Assembly (NCBI GenBank): GCA_018820855.1
Contig: JAHJNL010000028.1
Coordinates: 84,962 to 148,961, forward strand
Direction of reading: 5' to 3'
DNA length: 64,000 nt
From: Pseudomonadota bacterium
GTDB taxonomy: Bacteria; Desulfobacterota; Desulfobulbia; Desulfobulbales; Desulfocapsaceae
The notes beneath the pieces were generated by a model. The model saw only the letters and a list, made by a program, of their open reading frames with translations. It did no database searches and was not told where the DNA came from. The position numbers and the translations under genes are program-made. Below are positions 1 to 8,481 of the stretch, piece by piece; the first letter of the stretch is position 1; each line of letters begins with the position of its first letter.

Positions 1-557
1 ATCCGGAGCTGTTTGAGCGATCCGAGATTGTCTGGGAGAAAGGTACCAATCGCTCTAAGTTCTTCCGCGGTGAAGTGGATAAATATACTTGGGTGGACAT
101 CGGCTCGTCTTACCTTCCTAGCGAACTACAAGCGGCCTTCTTGTTGGCGCAGCTCGAATCAGCGGAAGAGATCACCGGACGGCGCATGGCAGCATGGCAA
201 AGATATAGGCAGAATTTGTTGGCGCTCGAAATCACTGGTAAGTTACGCTTACCGGTGATTCCGCAAGGGTATCGGCATAACTCCCACATGTTCTATATCC
301 TGCTGAACTCTGCACAAGAGCAGGGCAAGCTGCTGGCGGGTATGAAGAAGGCAGGGGTCAACGCGGTATTCCACTACCAGCCGCTGCACAGTACGCCAGC
401 CGGGCGTAAATATGGCAGGGCGCACGGTGTTCTCAAGGTTACCGATGATCTTTCCGGCAGACTTGTGCGCTTGCCGTTGTTCGCCGATATTTCACCTGGG
501 CAGGTGGATTTTATATGCGAAGTACTTGAGCAAGTGATGGGTACGAGGGGATATTGA
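1..557 (+). CDS. wecE: WecE/RffA-type dTDP-4-keto-6-deoxyhexose aminotransferase, C-terminal part (5' end cut)
   Basis: Reading frame 3 is open from the window edge to TGA at 555-557 and gives about 184 residues. The protein belongs to the DegT/DnrJ/EryC1 family of PLP-dependent sugar aminotransferases. Blocks such as DKYTWVDIGSSYLPSELQAA, GHMFY-like NSHMFYI and AVFHYQPLHS match closely the same region of the complete WecE copy at 10264-11397 of this window, which carries the PLP lysine. WecE makes dTDP-4-amino-4,6-dideoxygalactose (dTDP-Fuc4N). The PLP lysine of this copy lies before the window edge and cannot be checked. The next gene, an acyltransferase, overlaps its stop by one base (TGATG), so the two are probably cotranscribed and the amino sugar may be acylated. 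Its base composition is visibly richer in G+C than the genes at 1.3-13 kb. Confidence 0.88.
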   Translation, partial: PELFERSEIVWEKGTNRSKFFRGEVDKYTWVDIGSSYLPSELQAAFLLAQLESAEEITGRRMAAWQRYRQNLLALEITGKLRLPVIPQGYRHNSHMFYILLNSAQEQGKLLAGMKKAGVNAVFHYQPLHSTPAGRKYGRAHGVLKVTDDLSGRLVRLPLFADISPGQVDFICEVLEQVMGTRGY

Positions 558-1099
558 TGCAGCAACTAAAGAAATATATGCTGGCGAACCAAGTGCGCAT
601 GCGGATATTTAACCAGACGTTTGTTTACGTCATTCACTTGGTGCAAAGCTTCCTGAATCTGATGCCGCCGTTTATCCGCAATCTTGGGTTCAAACTCATG
701 ATGGCACGCTGTGGGAAGAACGTATTTTTTGATTACAACATCTTTGTCAAATTTCCATGGCTTGTTGAAGTAGGAAACGATGTGGCGATCAATCGCGGCG
801 TACAGTTTTTTCCGGCCTATCACGGTAACCATCGCATCATTCTGGGCAGTGATGTCTATCTTGCTCCCAACGTTTGTTTTTTTGCCTCTGGTCACGATAT
901 TAACGACCTGAGTCAACTTGTCGGCGGCGACATTGTCATAGGCGATCACGTCTGGATAGGAGCGAATGCGATTGTATTGGCCGGAGTGACCATCGGCGCT
1001 GGCAGTGTGATTGGTGCTGGTAGCGTAGTGACAAAGCGCATCCCGCCGGACTCGCTAGCGGTCGGTAACCCGGCCCATGTAATCAGAACGAGGGAATGA
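557..1099 (+). CDS. hexapeptide-repeat (left-handed beta-helix) acyltransferase
   Basis: A 180-residue acyltransferase of the WbbJ/Maa-like hexapeptide family. The C-terminal half shows the repeating [LIV]-G-x4 pattern: IVIGDHVWIGANAIVLAGV followed by TIGAGSVIGAGSVVTKRIPP and the typical end VGNPAHVIR. The catalytic-type His lies in the ASGHD block near residue 115. Family knowledge: such enzymes transfer acetyl (sometimes formyl or other acyl) groups from a thioester donor to a sugar hydroxyl or amine, as trimers in the cytoplasm. ATG 557 is preferred over the TTG at 554 because it overlaps the TGA of the aminotransferase (TGATG), a common coupling arrangement. The neighbour suggests the 4-amino group of a dTDP-Fuc4N-like sugar as acceptor, but this is inference. 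Confidence 0.85.
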   Translation: MQQLKKYMLANQVRMRIFNQTFVYVIHLVQSFLNLMPPFIRNLGFKLMMARCGKNVFFDYNIFVKFPWLVEVGNDVAINRGVQFFPAYHGNHRIILGSDVYLAPNVCFFASGHDINDLSQLVGGDIVIGDHVWIGANAIVLAGVTIGAGSVIGAGSVVTKRIPPDSLAVGNPAHVIRTRE

Positions 1100-1127
1100 A
1101 AAGCATTAAATGTCAAAGGATCATTGA

Positions 1128-1311
1128 ATCGCACTTATTGTTTTTTCATCCGGTGAAATCACCTCCAAAAACATTTACCACGTCATCTTGCCGAAGTCTG
1201 TTGTCGGTTTAATTGGCAATTTTGCATGGAATACCTTCCTTGGCTTATGTCGCCATTAATTTAAAACCACTTCAACAGTATCAATTCGAGCTGGCTGAGT
1301 ATTGGTGGTAA
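1128..1311 (+). pseudogene. possible decayed coding remnant between acyltransferase and membrane protein genes
   Basis: No intact gene lies between 1100 and 1329. Two consecutive protein-like stretches are seen in different + frames. One is 1128-1259 (43 codons after a stop, including SKNIYHVILPKSVVGLIGN). The other is 1213-1311 (including HGIPSLAYVAINLKPLQQY and ending FELAEYWW then TAA). They overlap around 1213-1259, as expected for a gene end broken by a frameshift. I do not recognise the family. The evidence is only the protein-like composition, so chance is possible. Confidence 0.3.
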
Positions 1312-1329
1312 TCAGAAAATGAAAAGACA

Positions 1330-3033
1330 ATGAATAAGCTTATTATATCGACATTGAGCATGATTTTCTCCGAACGCAATAAAAAAGTGGCACTGGTAGT
1401 ATTGCTTCTAAACGTGCTGATCGTGGGCTATTTTTGGACGGTGCTTGGTAAAAACTACACCCCGGTAAATGATGGCTGGGCTAGTGTTTCTATTTTCGAT
1501 TTTTCCGCTTCACGCGGGACGATTAGGTTCCCAAATTGGTCAGATGCAAGAGCTGTGAGGTCAATACCTTTCATTTTGGCGTCTCAATTTAAGGGCGATG
1601 GTTTTATCCCGATCAACTTACTTCTTGTCACAATAAATATCTTCACAGGGCTTGGGATTTTCCTTGTTATAAGTCGTTTTTTCCCGAACAAGGTGTTGTT
1701 TTGTGCCATAGCATCGTTGTTCATCATGTATTTTCCCTACGATGGAACAATGTTCTGGCTCGGTGCATTCGGTGTGAATCTGGGCTATCTGTTGTGCATA
1801 TACGCCCTCTATTTTTTTATTTGTTCGATCGAAGATCATTCCAAAACAACGTTCTGGGTGTCGGTCCTGTTGTTATTGGCTAGCGGTAGAACGTATCCGG
1901 GATACCTGCCTGTCCAAGTGCTTGTTCTCTTCCTATATTTAATTTCAATAAAAGATTCTTGGAAGACATGGTGGCCCAAGGCAGGTTTGTTTGTTGCCAT
2001 ATGGGGCGTCGGATTCATAAATTTTGCGTTACATGTCAGTTCTGGGCATGGACGAGAAAGCAAGGTCGTGAATTTCGAATTGAGTGAAGTATTGAAAGGC
2101 TTTGGTCATGCATTTAAGCAGTTGTACGTTGGTATGCATGCAAAATTGTTTGAAGTTCATCTTGCGCAATTGGAACCAATGGTTGTTGTTGTCACACTTT
2201 TGGTTGCCGTTGCATTTTATGGAATTGGTCGAACAATGGTAGGTGAAAGTGATAGGGTGACAGATGGCAAGGAATATAAAAAGATCACACTCTACCTTGC
2301 CATAGTTGCCCCTCTAATACTGATAGCTGGCTATCTTCCTTTTGCGGTAAGCGATATTCGTTATGGCACTGATAGACAATTTCTTTTTGCGCGACCTGGT
2401 GTTGTGTTATTCTTTATGGCTATTCTATTTTGGTTGAGTTTTTCATTCATTAAACATAAAAAGGTTGCCGAAATTTGGATCGTTGTCTTGTCATCAGTAA
2501 TTATTGGATTGTCCATTCAGGCCAAAACGAAGTTAGCCAATGAATATCGTCTTGTTTCACAGGTTGAACGTATTTTTCTTGGTGATGTCGCAGAAATTAT
2601 ACCTAGAATTGTAGGAAATCCCTATATCTTTATATATTTTGAGGACAATGATGCAATTGTGAGCAAGAAAATCTTTGTGTTGTTGAATCATCCAGGGCGT
2701 TTGTTTGGTTATTTGTATGATCGGCCCTGGTTGGATGCGGTTGGGGTGAATCAATTACTAGTTAAGAGATACAAAATAAAAGTGCATGACAACATGCTGC
2801 AGATAAAAGACCAAAACATACCCATGGAGAGATTGTTGGTAATTGGTTATAGCCTTACACGTGGTGCGAGGATATTAGATCACTTGAAAATCCCGGTTGG
2901 AAAAAAAGGGGAGGAAATTGTTCAATTCTCCAAGCAAGAGATTGTACACGTGCCGCTGACGTCGAGGCAGAAGTGGTTCGTTGATGAGCGTGATAGGTTG
3001 TTGAAAATATTATCTTTAAGGGGGGGCTCGTAG
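1330..3033 (+). CDS. polytopic membrane protein, GT-C-like
   Basis: A 567-residue protein with an N-terminal transmembrane segment at about residues 19-38, a loop carrying NDGW (47-50), then many hydrophobic helices to about residue 405 and a soluble C-terminal tail of roughly 160 residues. An acidic residue in the first periplasmic loop followed by many helices is the layout of GT-C glycosyltransferases that use lipid-linked sugars, but no family-specific motif identifies it; a Wzy-like polymerase or another membrane protein of glycan assembly is also possible. The start is ATG 1330; no strong ribosome site is seen. It lies alone, 230 bp after the acyltransferase and 121 bp before the next membrane protein, in an A+T-richer block that differs from the first two genes. 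Function is unassigned. Confidence 0.72.
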   Translation: MNKLIISTLSMIFSERNKKVALVVLLLNVLIVGYFWTVLGKNYTPVNDGWASVSIFDFSASRGTIRFPNWSDARAVRSIPFILASQFKGDGFIPINLLLVTINIFTGLGIFLVISRFFPNKVLFCAIASLFIMYFPYDGTMFWLGAFGVNLGYLLCIYALYFFICSIEDHSKTTFWVSVLLLLASGRTYPGYLPVQVLVLFLYLISIKDSWKTWWPKAGLFVAIWGVGFINFALHVSSGHGRESKVVNFELSEVLKGFGHAFKQLYVGMHAKLFEVHLAQLEPMVVVVTLLVAVAFYGIGRTMVGESDRVTDGKEYKKITLYLAIVAPLILIAGYLPFAVSDIRYGTDRQFLFARPGVVLFFMAILFWLSFSFIKHKKVAEIWIVVLSSVIIGLSIQAKTKLANEYRLVSQVERIFLGDVAEIIPRIVGNPYIFIYFEDNDAIVSKKIFVLLNHPGRLFGYLYDRPWLDAVGVNQLLVKRYKIKVHDNMLQIKDQNIPMERLLVIGYSLTRGARILDHLKIPVGKKGEEIVQFSKQEIVHVPLTSRQKWFVDERDRLLKILSLRGGS

Positions 3034-3048
3034 TTCTGTGCCAGTAAG

Positions 3049-3077
3049 TTGACAGCTGATATATTCAGCTGAAAAAT
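3049..3077 (+). promoter_or_regulatory. candidate sigma70-type promoter before the 3155 gene
   Basis: A perfect TTGACA at 3049-3054 is followed after 17 bp by AAAAAT at 3072-3077 (4 of 6 matches to TATAAT). It lies in the 121-bp gap before a nine-gene run. The -10 is poor, so this is only a candidate. Confidence 0.25.
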
Positions 3078-3154
3078 GGTGACACAAAATTATGAATACA
3101 TCCCATAAAAACGTAAGATGCTATTCAAGCGAACAAAGCCACCCTTCTACATAA

Positions 3155-4714
3155 ATGAGAAATTTTTATAAAACGTACTATTTGAATATTTTACTACTTT
3201 CACTCTTCTCTGTCAGTATGCTGTTTCTCTTTGAGGGAAGGTTTATTGTCGGATTGGCAGACGAAGGACTGCTGTGGTATGGCACATGGCGAAAAACGCT
3301 GGGAGAGATACCTTTTTTAGATTTTCAAGGCTACAGTCCCGGTCGGTATTATTGGGGGGCACTTTGGTATGACTCCTTCGGTCATAATCTACTTACCCTT
3401 CGTCTTTCAGAGTACAGTTTTGCAGCAATAGGTCTTTATTTGCTTTCCTCACTTGTCTACCGTGCAACTCACAGTTGGCGGATCGTTTTTTTTGGTATTC
3501 TCCTTTTTTTACTTTGGATAGTGCCTATCCATAAAACTTTTTCACAAACAATCAGTATCTGTCAAATATTGCTTTTATTCTGGATAATTGATGATAAGGA
3601 TAAAAAAAAAGTTTTCTTTGCCGGTATTCTATCAGGTTTGATGCTTTTTTGGGGCAAGAACTATGCGTTATACTCACTTCTCTCAATTTTCATTTATTGT
3701 TTGGCCCTCGCAATCAGAGAGCGGAGTATGGCAACCTGCCTAAAGAATAGTCGATTATTCATTCCAGGCTATCTGATGGGTTTGCTTCCATTTCTTTGCA
3801 TGTTGTTGTTTGTAGATGGATTTGCCTTGACCTTTTATGAGTGGATTGTCAAAGTCGTTGATCGGGGGCATACTAACCTGACAATTTCTCTGACTTCACT
3901 TTTGGACTTTGTACCAACTTCGGATAATTGGACCTTACTGTGGAGCAGTAAAATTGCTTTTCACCTCTGTTTACTCCTTTTTTTCTGTGTAAGTCTATAC
4001 AGCATCTATTTAATCATTTGTTTTTTGTTTAAAAGAAAAGTAGATTCGCTACAACTCGCAGCAGCTATCACTCAACTTGTCTCTCTGCATGTGTTTTTGT
4101 CTCGTGCCGATGTCAGTCATTTGGCGCAATCCTCGATGCCTGTGTTACTGCTCTCTTTACTGATTATTACACAACTCTCATCCAAAGTGCTTCAGCTTGG
4201 TTTTTCGGTTCTCATTATTCAGATTTCATTTTTCACTCTTTTTTATAAGCACCCAGGAATTGTTAGGTTTGTTTGTCCTCTGCAGTTTGAAAATATCATC
4301 ATCAATGAGGAGCCTTTGATAACAACCAAACAGCAAAAAAAGATGATTGAAGCGGTTATCTTAACCGTAACACAAACCGTTAAAGCGGGAGAGTCTGTCT
4401 GGTTTGCCCCGGATATCCCATTTTTTTATCCATTGCTTTCACTCAAGTCGCCCACTTATTATCTTTTCTATATTTTCCCAAGACACAAAGAATTTGAATC
4501 TGACCTCATAAAAGATCTTGAAAATAACAATGTGCAATGGATATTACTTGGAAATACGAAATTTGATGGTCGAGAAGAGATGATGTTTAAAAATACACAT
4601 CAGATAGTTTATCGGTATGTACAGGAGAATTACCAACCAGTCAAACAGATTGGTCGTTATGTCTATTATAAGAAAAGAATTGCCTCGCCGGGCTACATGG
4701 TTAACGGTATATAA
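3155..4714 (+). CDS. GT-C-like membrane glycosyltransferase
   Basis: A 519-residue polytopic protein. After the first helix (about residues 9-27) comes ADEG (35-38) and then GEIPFLDFQGYSPGRYYW. An acidic motif in the first periplasmic loop followed by a proline- and aromatic-rich stretch is the usual signature of GT-C glycosyltransferases (ArnT/PMT-like fold). About ten more helices follow to about residue 365, then a soluble C-terminal domain of about 150 residues. Such enzymes transfer a sugar from a polyprenyl-phosphate donor on the periplasmic face. The ArnC-like GT2 two genes downstream could supply that donor. The stop overlaps the next start by one base (TAATG), so it heads a coupled operon running to about 11.4 kb. 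Donor and acceptor are unknown. Confidence 0.75.
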   Translation: MRNFYKTYYLNILLLSLFSVSMLFLFEGRFIVGLADEGLLWYGTWRKTLGEIPFLDFQGYSPGRYYWGALWYDSFGHNLLTLRLSEYSFAAIGLYLLSSLVYRATHSWRIVFFGILLFLLWIVPIHKTFSQTISICQILLLFWIIDDKDKKKVFFAGILSGLMLFWGKNYALYSLLSIFIYCLALAIRERSMATCLKNSRLFIPGYLMGLLPFLCMLLFVDGFALTFYEWIVKVVDRGHTNLTISLTSLLDFVPTSDNWTLLWSSKIAFHLCLLLFFCVSLYSIYLIICFLFKRKVDSLQLAAAITQLVSLHVFLSRADVSHLAQSSMPVLLLSLLIITQLSSKVLQLGFSVLIIQISFFTLFYKHPGIVRFVCPLQFENIIINEEPLITTKQQKKMIEAVILTVTQTVKAGESVWFAPDIPFFYPLLSLKSPTYYLFYIFPRHKEFESDLIKDLENNNVQWILLGNTKFDGREEMMFKNTHQIVYRYVQENYQPVKQIGRYVYYKKRIASPGYMVNGI

Positions 4715-5409
4715 TGAAAAAAGTAGCTCTCACGCAATCCTCATACATACCGTGGAAAGGGTATTTTGATCTCATCAATATGGTAGATGAGTTTATTCTC
4801 TTTGACAGTGTCCAGTATGTTAAAAAAAGCTGGAGAAATCGTAATTATATCAAGGGAGCCAATGGTCCTTTGCTCCTAAGTATTCCCGTCCTTGTGAAAG
4901 GAAAACTCAGCCAACGTGTCCGTGATGTTATTGCTCGTGATGATCAATGGCGAAAAAAACACTGGAAAGCCTTTGTTGTTAATTACTCAAAAAGTCAATA
5001 TTTTAGTGAGTATAAAGATATCTTCGAAGCTCTTTATCTGAAACAAAATGTCTATGAACTGAGTACAATCAACTATCATTTTATTAAGACAATATGCGAA
5101 CTTCTCGGCATTACAACCCAAATTAAATATGATACAGACTATAATTATTTCCATGAAAATGCGAATATCGATAAGATCATCGAATTGTTACAGTGTGCGC
5201 AAACCGAAATATTTATTAACGGACCAACCGCACAACAGTATATGACAAAAGAGATGTTTGCCGTGCACAATATTGATTTGCAATGGATGGATTATGATGG
5301 CTATCCAGAATATACCCAACTCCATCCTCCCTTTGAGCATCATGTCTCAATTTTGGATCTCCTGTTTAATGAAGGTCCAAACGCGAATAAATTTCTAAAG
5401 AGTTTTTAG
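4714..5409 (+). CDS. WbqC-like family protein
   Basis: A 231-residue protein of the WbqC-like family, recognised by the N-terminal block QSSYIPWKGYFDLI, the FDSVQYVKKSWRNRN motif and the C-terminal HPPFEHHVSILDLLFNEG. Members are common in O-antigen and capsule clusters, often beside DegT aminotransferases. Their biochemical activity is not firmly established; acylation or amide formation on amino sugars has been suggested, and I do not claim it. Length is normal for the family. The ATG overlaps the preceding stop by one base and the next gene starts one base after its stop, so translation is probably coupled. It belongs to a block with a GT2, an aminotransferase and a sulfotransferase. Confidence 0.85.
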   Translation: MKKVALTQSSYIPWKGYFDLINMVDEFILFDSVQYVKKSWRNRNYIKGANGPLLLSIPVLVKGKLSQRVRDVIARDDQWRKKHWKAFVVNYSKSQYFSEYKDIFEALYLKQNVYELSTINYHFIKTICELLGITTQIKYDTDYNYFHENANIDKIIELLQCAQTEIFINGPTAQQYMTKEMFAVHNIDLQWMDYDGYPEYTQLHPPFEHHVSILDLLFNEGPNANKFLKSF

Positions 5410-5410
5410 T

Positions 5411-6340
5411 ATGAAGATGCCCAAATATTCAGTGATTGTTCCGGTATACAATTCCTCTGCGACCTTGATTGCCATTTCTGAACGCATCAAAGCTTTTTTT
5501 GCTGAGAGACCTCAGGTAGATTATGAATTGATCTATGTTAACGATAGCCCGTTCTCCCGGACAACGTGTGAGACATTGGCAAAACTTGTAGAAGAGAATT
5601 CCCATGTGGTAGTCATTGAATTGATGAAAAACTTTGGACAGCAGGAGGCTACGTTATGCGGTATTGAGCATTCTTGTGGTGATTACATTATCACCATGGA
5701 TGATGATTTACAGCATGCGCCTGAAGACATTGCTCTGCTCATGAATAAACAACATCATGATGTTGTGGTCGCCAAATACAAACAGAAAAAACATTCGCGC
5801 TTTAAATGTATTACCAGCAGTATTAAAGGTTACTTTGATTATCTCTTACTCGGAAAGCCTTATCAGCTCAAATTGACACCATTTCGCTTGATTAGTCGTC
5901 ATGTTTCGCGACTGATGCTTGAGAGGAAAACTTCCTATCCTTTTATTCCGGCACTCTTTTTTTCCGTGACAGATGATGTTGTCAATGTGGAACTCGATCA
6001 TTATGAACGCCAGGAAGGTAAAGGCAGTTATACTCTCTTTAAGTTGATTAAAATATTCAGTAATCTGCTGATAAACAACTCTTCATTTTTGTTGCGTCTT
6101 GTAGGTTATGTCGGAATCAGTAGCGCATTTTTCAGCTTCTTTTATGGCGCTTCAATTATTTTTAAAAAAGTTGTTTACGGACATACTGCATTAGGTTGGT
6201 CATCCATTATGGTGGCTGTTTTGTTTTTCGGTGGTACCATCTTGTTTGCACTGGGAGTAGTCGGTGAGTATCTTATCCGAATCATCGTTACTGCGGAACA
6301 ACGTCCTACCTATTATGTCAGAAAAGTGGTTAAGCAGTAG
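5411..6340 (+). CDS. family 2 glycosyltransferase, ArnC/GtrB-like polyprenyl-phosphate glycosyltransferase
   Basis: A 309-residue GT2 enzyme. The GT-A fold starts with YSVIVPVYNSS, the metal-binding DDDLQ lies at about 97-101, and two transmembrane helices follow at about 225-290 with a short cytoplasmic tail ending YYVRKVVKQ. This layout and tail are those of ArnC/GtrB/DPM1-type enzymes, which transfer a sugar from a nucleotide donor to undecaprenyl phosphate at the inner face of the membrane. The lipid-linked sugar then serves GT-C enzymes such as the ones encoded upstream. A second enzyme of the same type lies at 51432-52376. The start lies one base after the WbqC stop; the stop overlaps the next gene's GTG (TAGTG). 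The sugar transferred is unknown, though the DegT neighbour suggests an amino sugar. Confidence 0.88.
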   Translation: MKMPKYSVIVPVYNSSATLIAISERIKAFFAERPQVDYELIYVNDSPFSRTTCETLAKLVEENSHVVVIELMKNFGQQEATLCGIEHSCGDYIITMDDDLQHAPEDIALLMNKQHHDVVVAKYKQKKHSRFKCITSSIKGYFDYLLLGKPYQLKLTPFRLISRHVSRLMLERKTSYPFIPALFFSVTDDVVNVELDHYERQEGKGSYTLFKLIKIFSNLLINNSSFLLRLVGYVGISSAFFSFFYGASIIFKKVVYGHTALGWSSIMVAVLFFGGTILFALGVVGEYLIRIIVTAEQRPTYYVRKVVKQ

Positions 6341-7419
6341 TGGTTGCGGCCATACTTAAAGAAAAGTTTTCCCACCTTTTTCCTCAAAAACAGCTATTTT
6401 TTACAGGGAGCGGGACATCGGCTCTTTTTCTCTATTTGAAGGCTACTTCGATTTCCGGTAAACAGATCCTCTGTCCGTCAAATATTTGTTATAGTGTTGT
6501 CTTTGCTATCATGGAAAGTGGAAATGTCCCTCTTTTCTGTGATGTAGATCCTTATTCGGGAAATATTACATTAACCGATCTGCAACAGGTAATTGATCAA
6601 CATCATGATATTGGGGCTGCTGTTTTGCCGTATATGTATGCAAATGCTATCGAGGATCTGCCGTTAATCGTTCAACATTGTAAAGAGAAAGGGATACGTG
6701 TTGTCGAGGACCTGGCTGCCGCGTTGGGGACAGAGTACAGAGAGTATCAACCCGGAACCTTGGGTGATGCCGCCATTTATAGTTTTGGGCGGAATAAACA
6801 TATCGATCTAGGGAATGGAGGCTTGCTGGGAATTAATACGATGGGTGAATTTTCCATTGAAATTTTGAGGCCTTTTCATGAAAGAGCCTCTTTGGTGCAG
6901 CAACGTTTTGAGCGAGCATATAAAAAAGTACTTTACTCAACAAGTCACCTTGAACGACTTGAATCTCTGCAAGATTTGGCACGAAACTCCGCGTCATCAT
7001 ATATTGGAGGTTTTTTACCCGATACCGACTATGTAAAGTTGCTTGAAAAACGATTGCATGAGGCAATGTCTGAAAAAAAACGACGATGTGAGCTTGTATC
7101 ATATATTGATGCGAATATTATCTTTGCTTCAAGGCTCATTCAACCCTATGCCTTTGCCGACGGCAGTAATATCTGGCGTTATAATCTCCTTGTAAGCGAT
7201 AAGGGCTTCAAAGATAAGTTGATAAACAAGCTACTCGAGGCCAAGATGCCTGTAAGTATCTGGTACCCTCCCATCAACAAATTATTCAGTAAAGAATTCC
7301 CTCCCAAGGTGATAGAGTTTTCCAGAAAAATTGTTAATCTGGATTTTTCTAAAATGGATCGTACTGCAATTGCTACTTTTATTGCATTGGTAAACAGACA
7401 GGTTAGGGCAACGCATTGA
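6340..7419 (+). CDS. DegT/DnrJ/EryC1-family PLP aminotransferase
   Basis: A 359-residue sugar aminotransferase homologue. It has the substrate-binding GSGTSALFLYL block near residue 23, the acidic pair in VVEDLAAALG near 123 that holds the PLP ring nitrogen, and the PLP Schiff-base lysine at about K153 within YSFGRNKHIDLGNGG. The family aminates 3- or 4-keto nucleotide sugars with glutamate. It is a distant relative of the WecE copies of this window and shows no special similarity to them. The start is GTG 6340, overlapping the preceding TAG (TAGTG); no better start fits. The stop overlaps the TTG of the sulfotransferase (TTGA). With WbqC beside it, it probably makes an amino sugar that is then modified; the exact product cannot be read from sequence. 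Confidence 0.85.
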   Translation: MVAAILKEKFSHLFPQKQLFFTGSGTSALFLYLKATSISGKQILCPSNICYSVVFAIMESGNVPLFCDVDPYSGNITLTDLQQVIDQHHDIGAAVLPYMYANAIEDLPLIVQHCKEKGIRVVEDLAAALGTEYREYQPGTLGDAAIYSFGRNKHIDLGNGGLLGINTMGEFSIEILRPFHERASLVQQRFERAYKKVLYSTSHLERLESLQDLARNSASSYIGGFLPDTDYVKLLEKRLHEAMSEKKRRCELVSYIDANIIFASRLIQPYAFADGSNIWRYNLLVSDKGFKDKLINKLLEAKMPVSIWYPPINKLFSKEFPPKVIEFSRKIVNLDFSKMDRTAIATFIALVNRQVRATH

Positions 7420-8462
7420 ATACACTTTTCCTTACCGGTATGTCACGGTCCGGGACGACACTTCTCGATAAGCTGTTGAGCTGTCATCGTGACGTACATA
7501 TTCTGTCTCAGCCTTTTCCGTACTTATTTATTGATGCAGTAAAAAAATTTTTGCAGACACAAGGCATCGATAAATATTATGTGATGAATGATGAGATCAA
7601 AAGTCGCATCTATCAACCGGAGAAGTTTGAGCAATATCTTACGCATTACAGAGTTACTGCAGCTGAAATCAGAGATCGTTTTGCGGCCATGCAAAACTAT
7701 TCAGGGCAATATGCTAAGCCTTCCCGGTGCTTGGAAAATTCCAATCGTGAAATATCATCATTTTATCAACTCTATCAAGAAGCTCTCTCCTTGTTTGATA
7801 TGGATGACAGGTTGCAATATGTCGGTTCTAAAGAGACCGTTTGCGAAGCCTTTATTCCTTATTTTTGCCGTCGTGGGATCAAGACGATTTTGATCGTCAG
7901 GGATCCCCGTGATGTTCTGGCTTCCATGAATTACGCCATGGGCTCGAAATATGCGGGTACTAAGAAACCTGCACTATTTGTGTTGCGTACGTGGAGAAAG
8001 AGTTTTGAATACCTTTATCGCCTGAAAGAGGAAGGTGATTTCCTTTTTATATGTTATGAGGATCTGGTACGTGCAACTGATATTACATTGGAAAAAATAA
8101 CTCAATTTCTGGGAATTACTCCTTTTGAGTTGAGGCGATTTGAGCATGATATAATCGATCAAAACGGGGAGAAATGGCAGGCCAACTCATCATTTTATGA
8201 ACAGAAAAATGGCATTTCTGTCGATTCGATAAGTATTTATCGAACCCAATTGACAAGTCAGGAAATTGAGTATGTTGATGTCATTTGTGGCAAAGAGATG
8301 CGCTGGCTTGGCTATAAGCCAGGGGAGGTATCTGATCCCGGACGTGTCATCCGAAGCTATAGAGATTATGATGTCGCAACTTCGCATGAAGTGAGTGCGG
8401 ATTACAGTAGTAAACCTGAGAATATTGAACATGAAGTCGCATGGTTGCATGCTAGGCTTTGA
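7416..8462 (+). CDS. PAPS-dependent sulfotransferase
   Basis: A 348-residue sulfotransferase. The 5'-phosphosulfate-binding loop is GMSRSGTTLLDKLL at residues 8-21. The 3'-phosphate-binding strand is LIVRDPRDVLASMNYA near residue 165. Family knowledge: these enzymes move a sulfuryl group from PAPS to hydroxyls of sugars or lipids. The start must be the TTG at 7416, because the next methionine would remove the first beta strand just before the phosphate loop; TTG overlaps the upstream TGA (TTGA), so coupling is likely. A second, dissimilar sulfotransferase follows 20 bp later. Sulfated bacterial polysaccharides are known but uncommon; the acceptor here is not known. The C-terminal 60 residues are outside the core fold and not recognised. 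Confidence 0.87.
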   Translation: MNTLFLTGMSRSGTTLLDKLLSCHRDVHILSQPFPYLFIDAVKKFLQTQGIDKYYVMNDEIKSRIYQPEKFEQYLTHYRVTAAEIRDRFAAMQNYSGQYAKPSRCLENSNREISSFYQLYQEALSLFDMDDRLQYVGSKETVCEAFIPYFCRRGIKTILIVRDPRDVLASMNYAMGSKYAGTKKPALFVLRTWRKSFEYLYRLKEEGDFLFICYEDLVRATDITLEKITQFLGITPFELRRFEHDIIDQNGEKWQANSSFYEQKNGISVDSISIYRTQLTSQEIEYVDVICGKEMRWLGYKPGEVSDPGRVIRSYRDYDVATSHEVSADYSSKPENIEHEVAWLHARL

Positions 8463-8481
8463 AATATAATAAGGATTTTAA

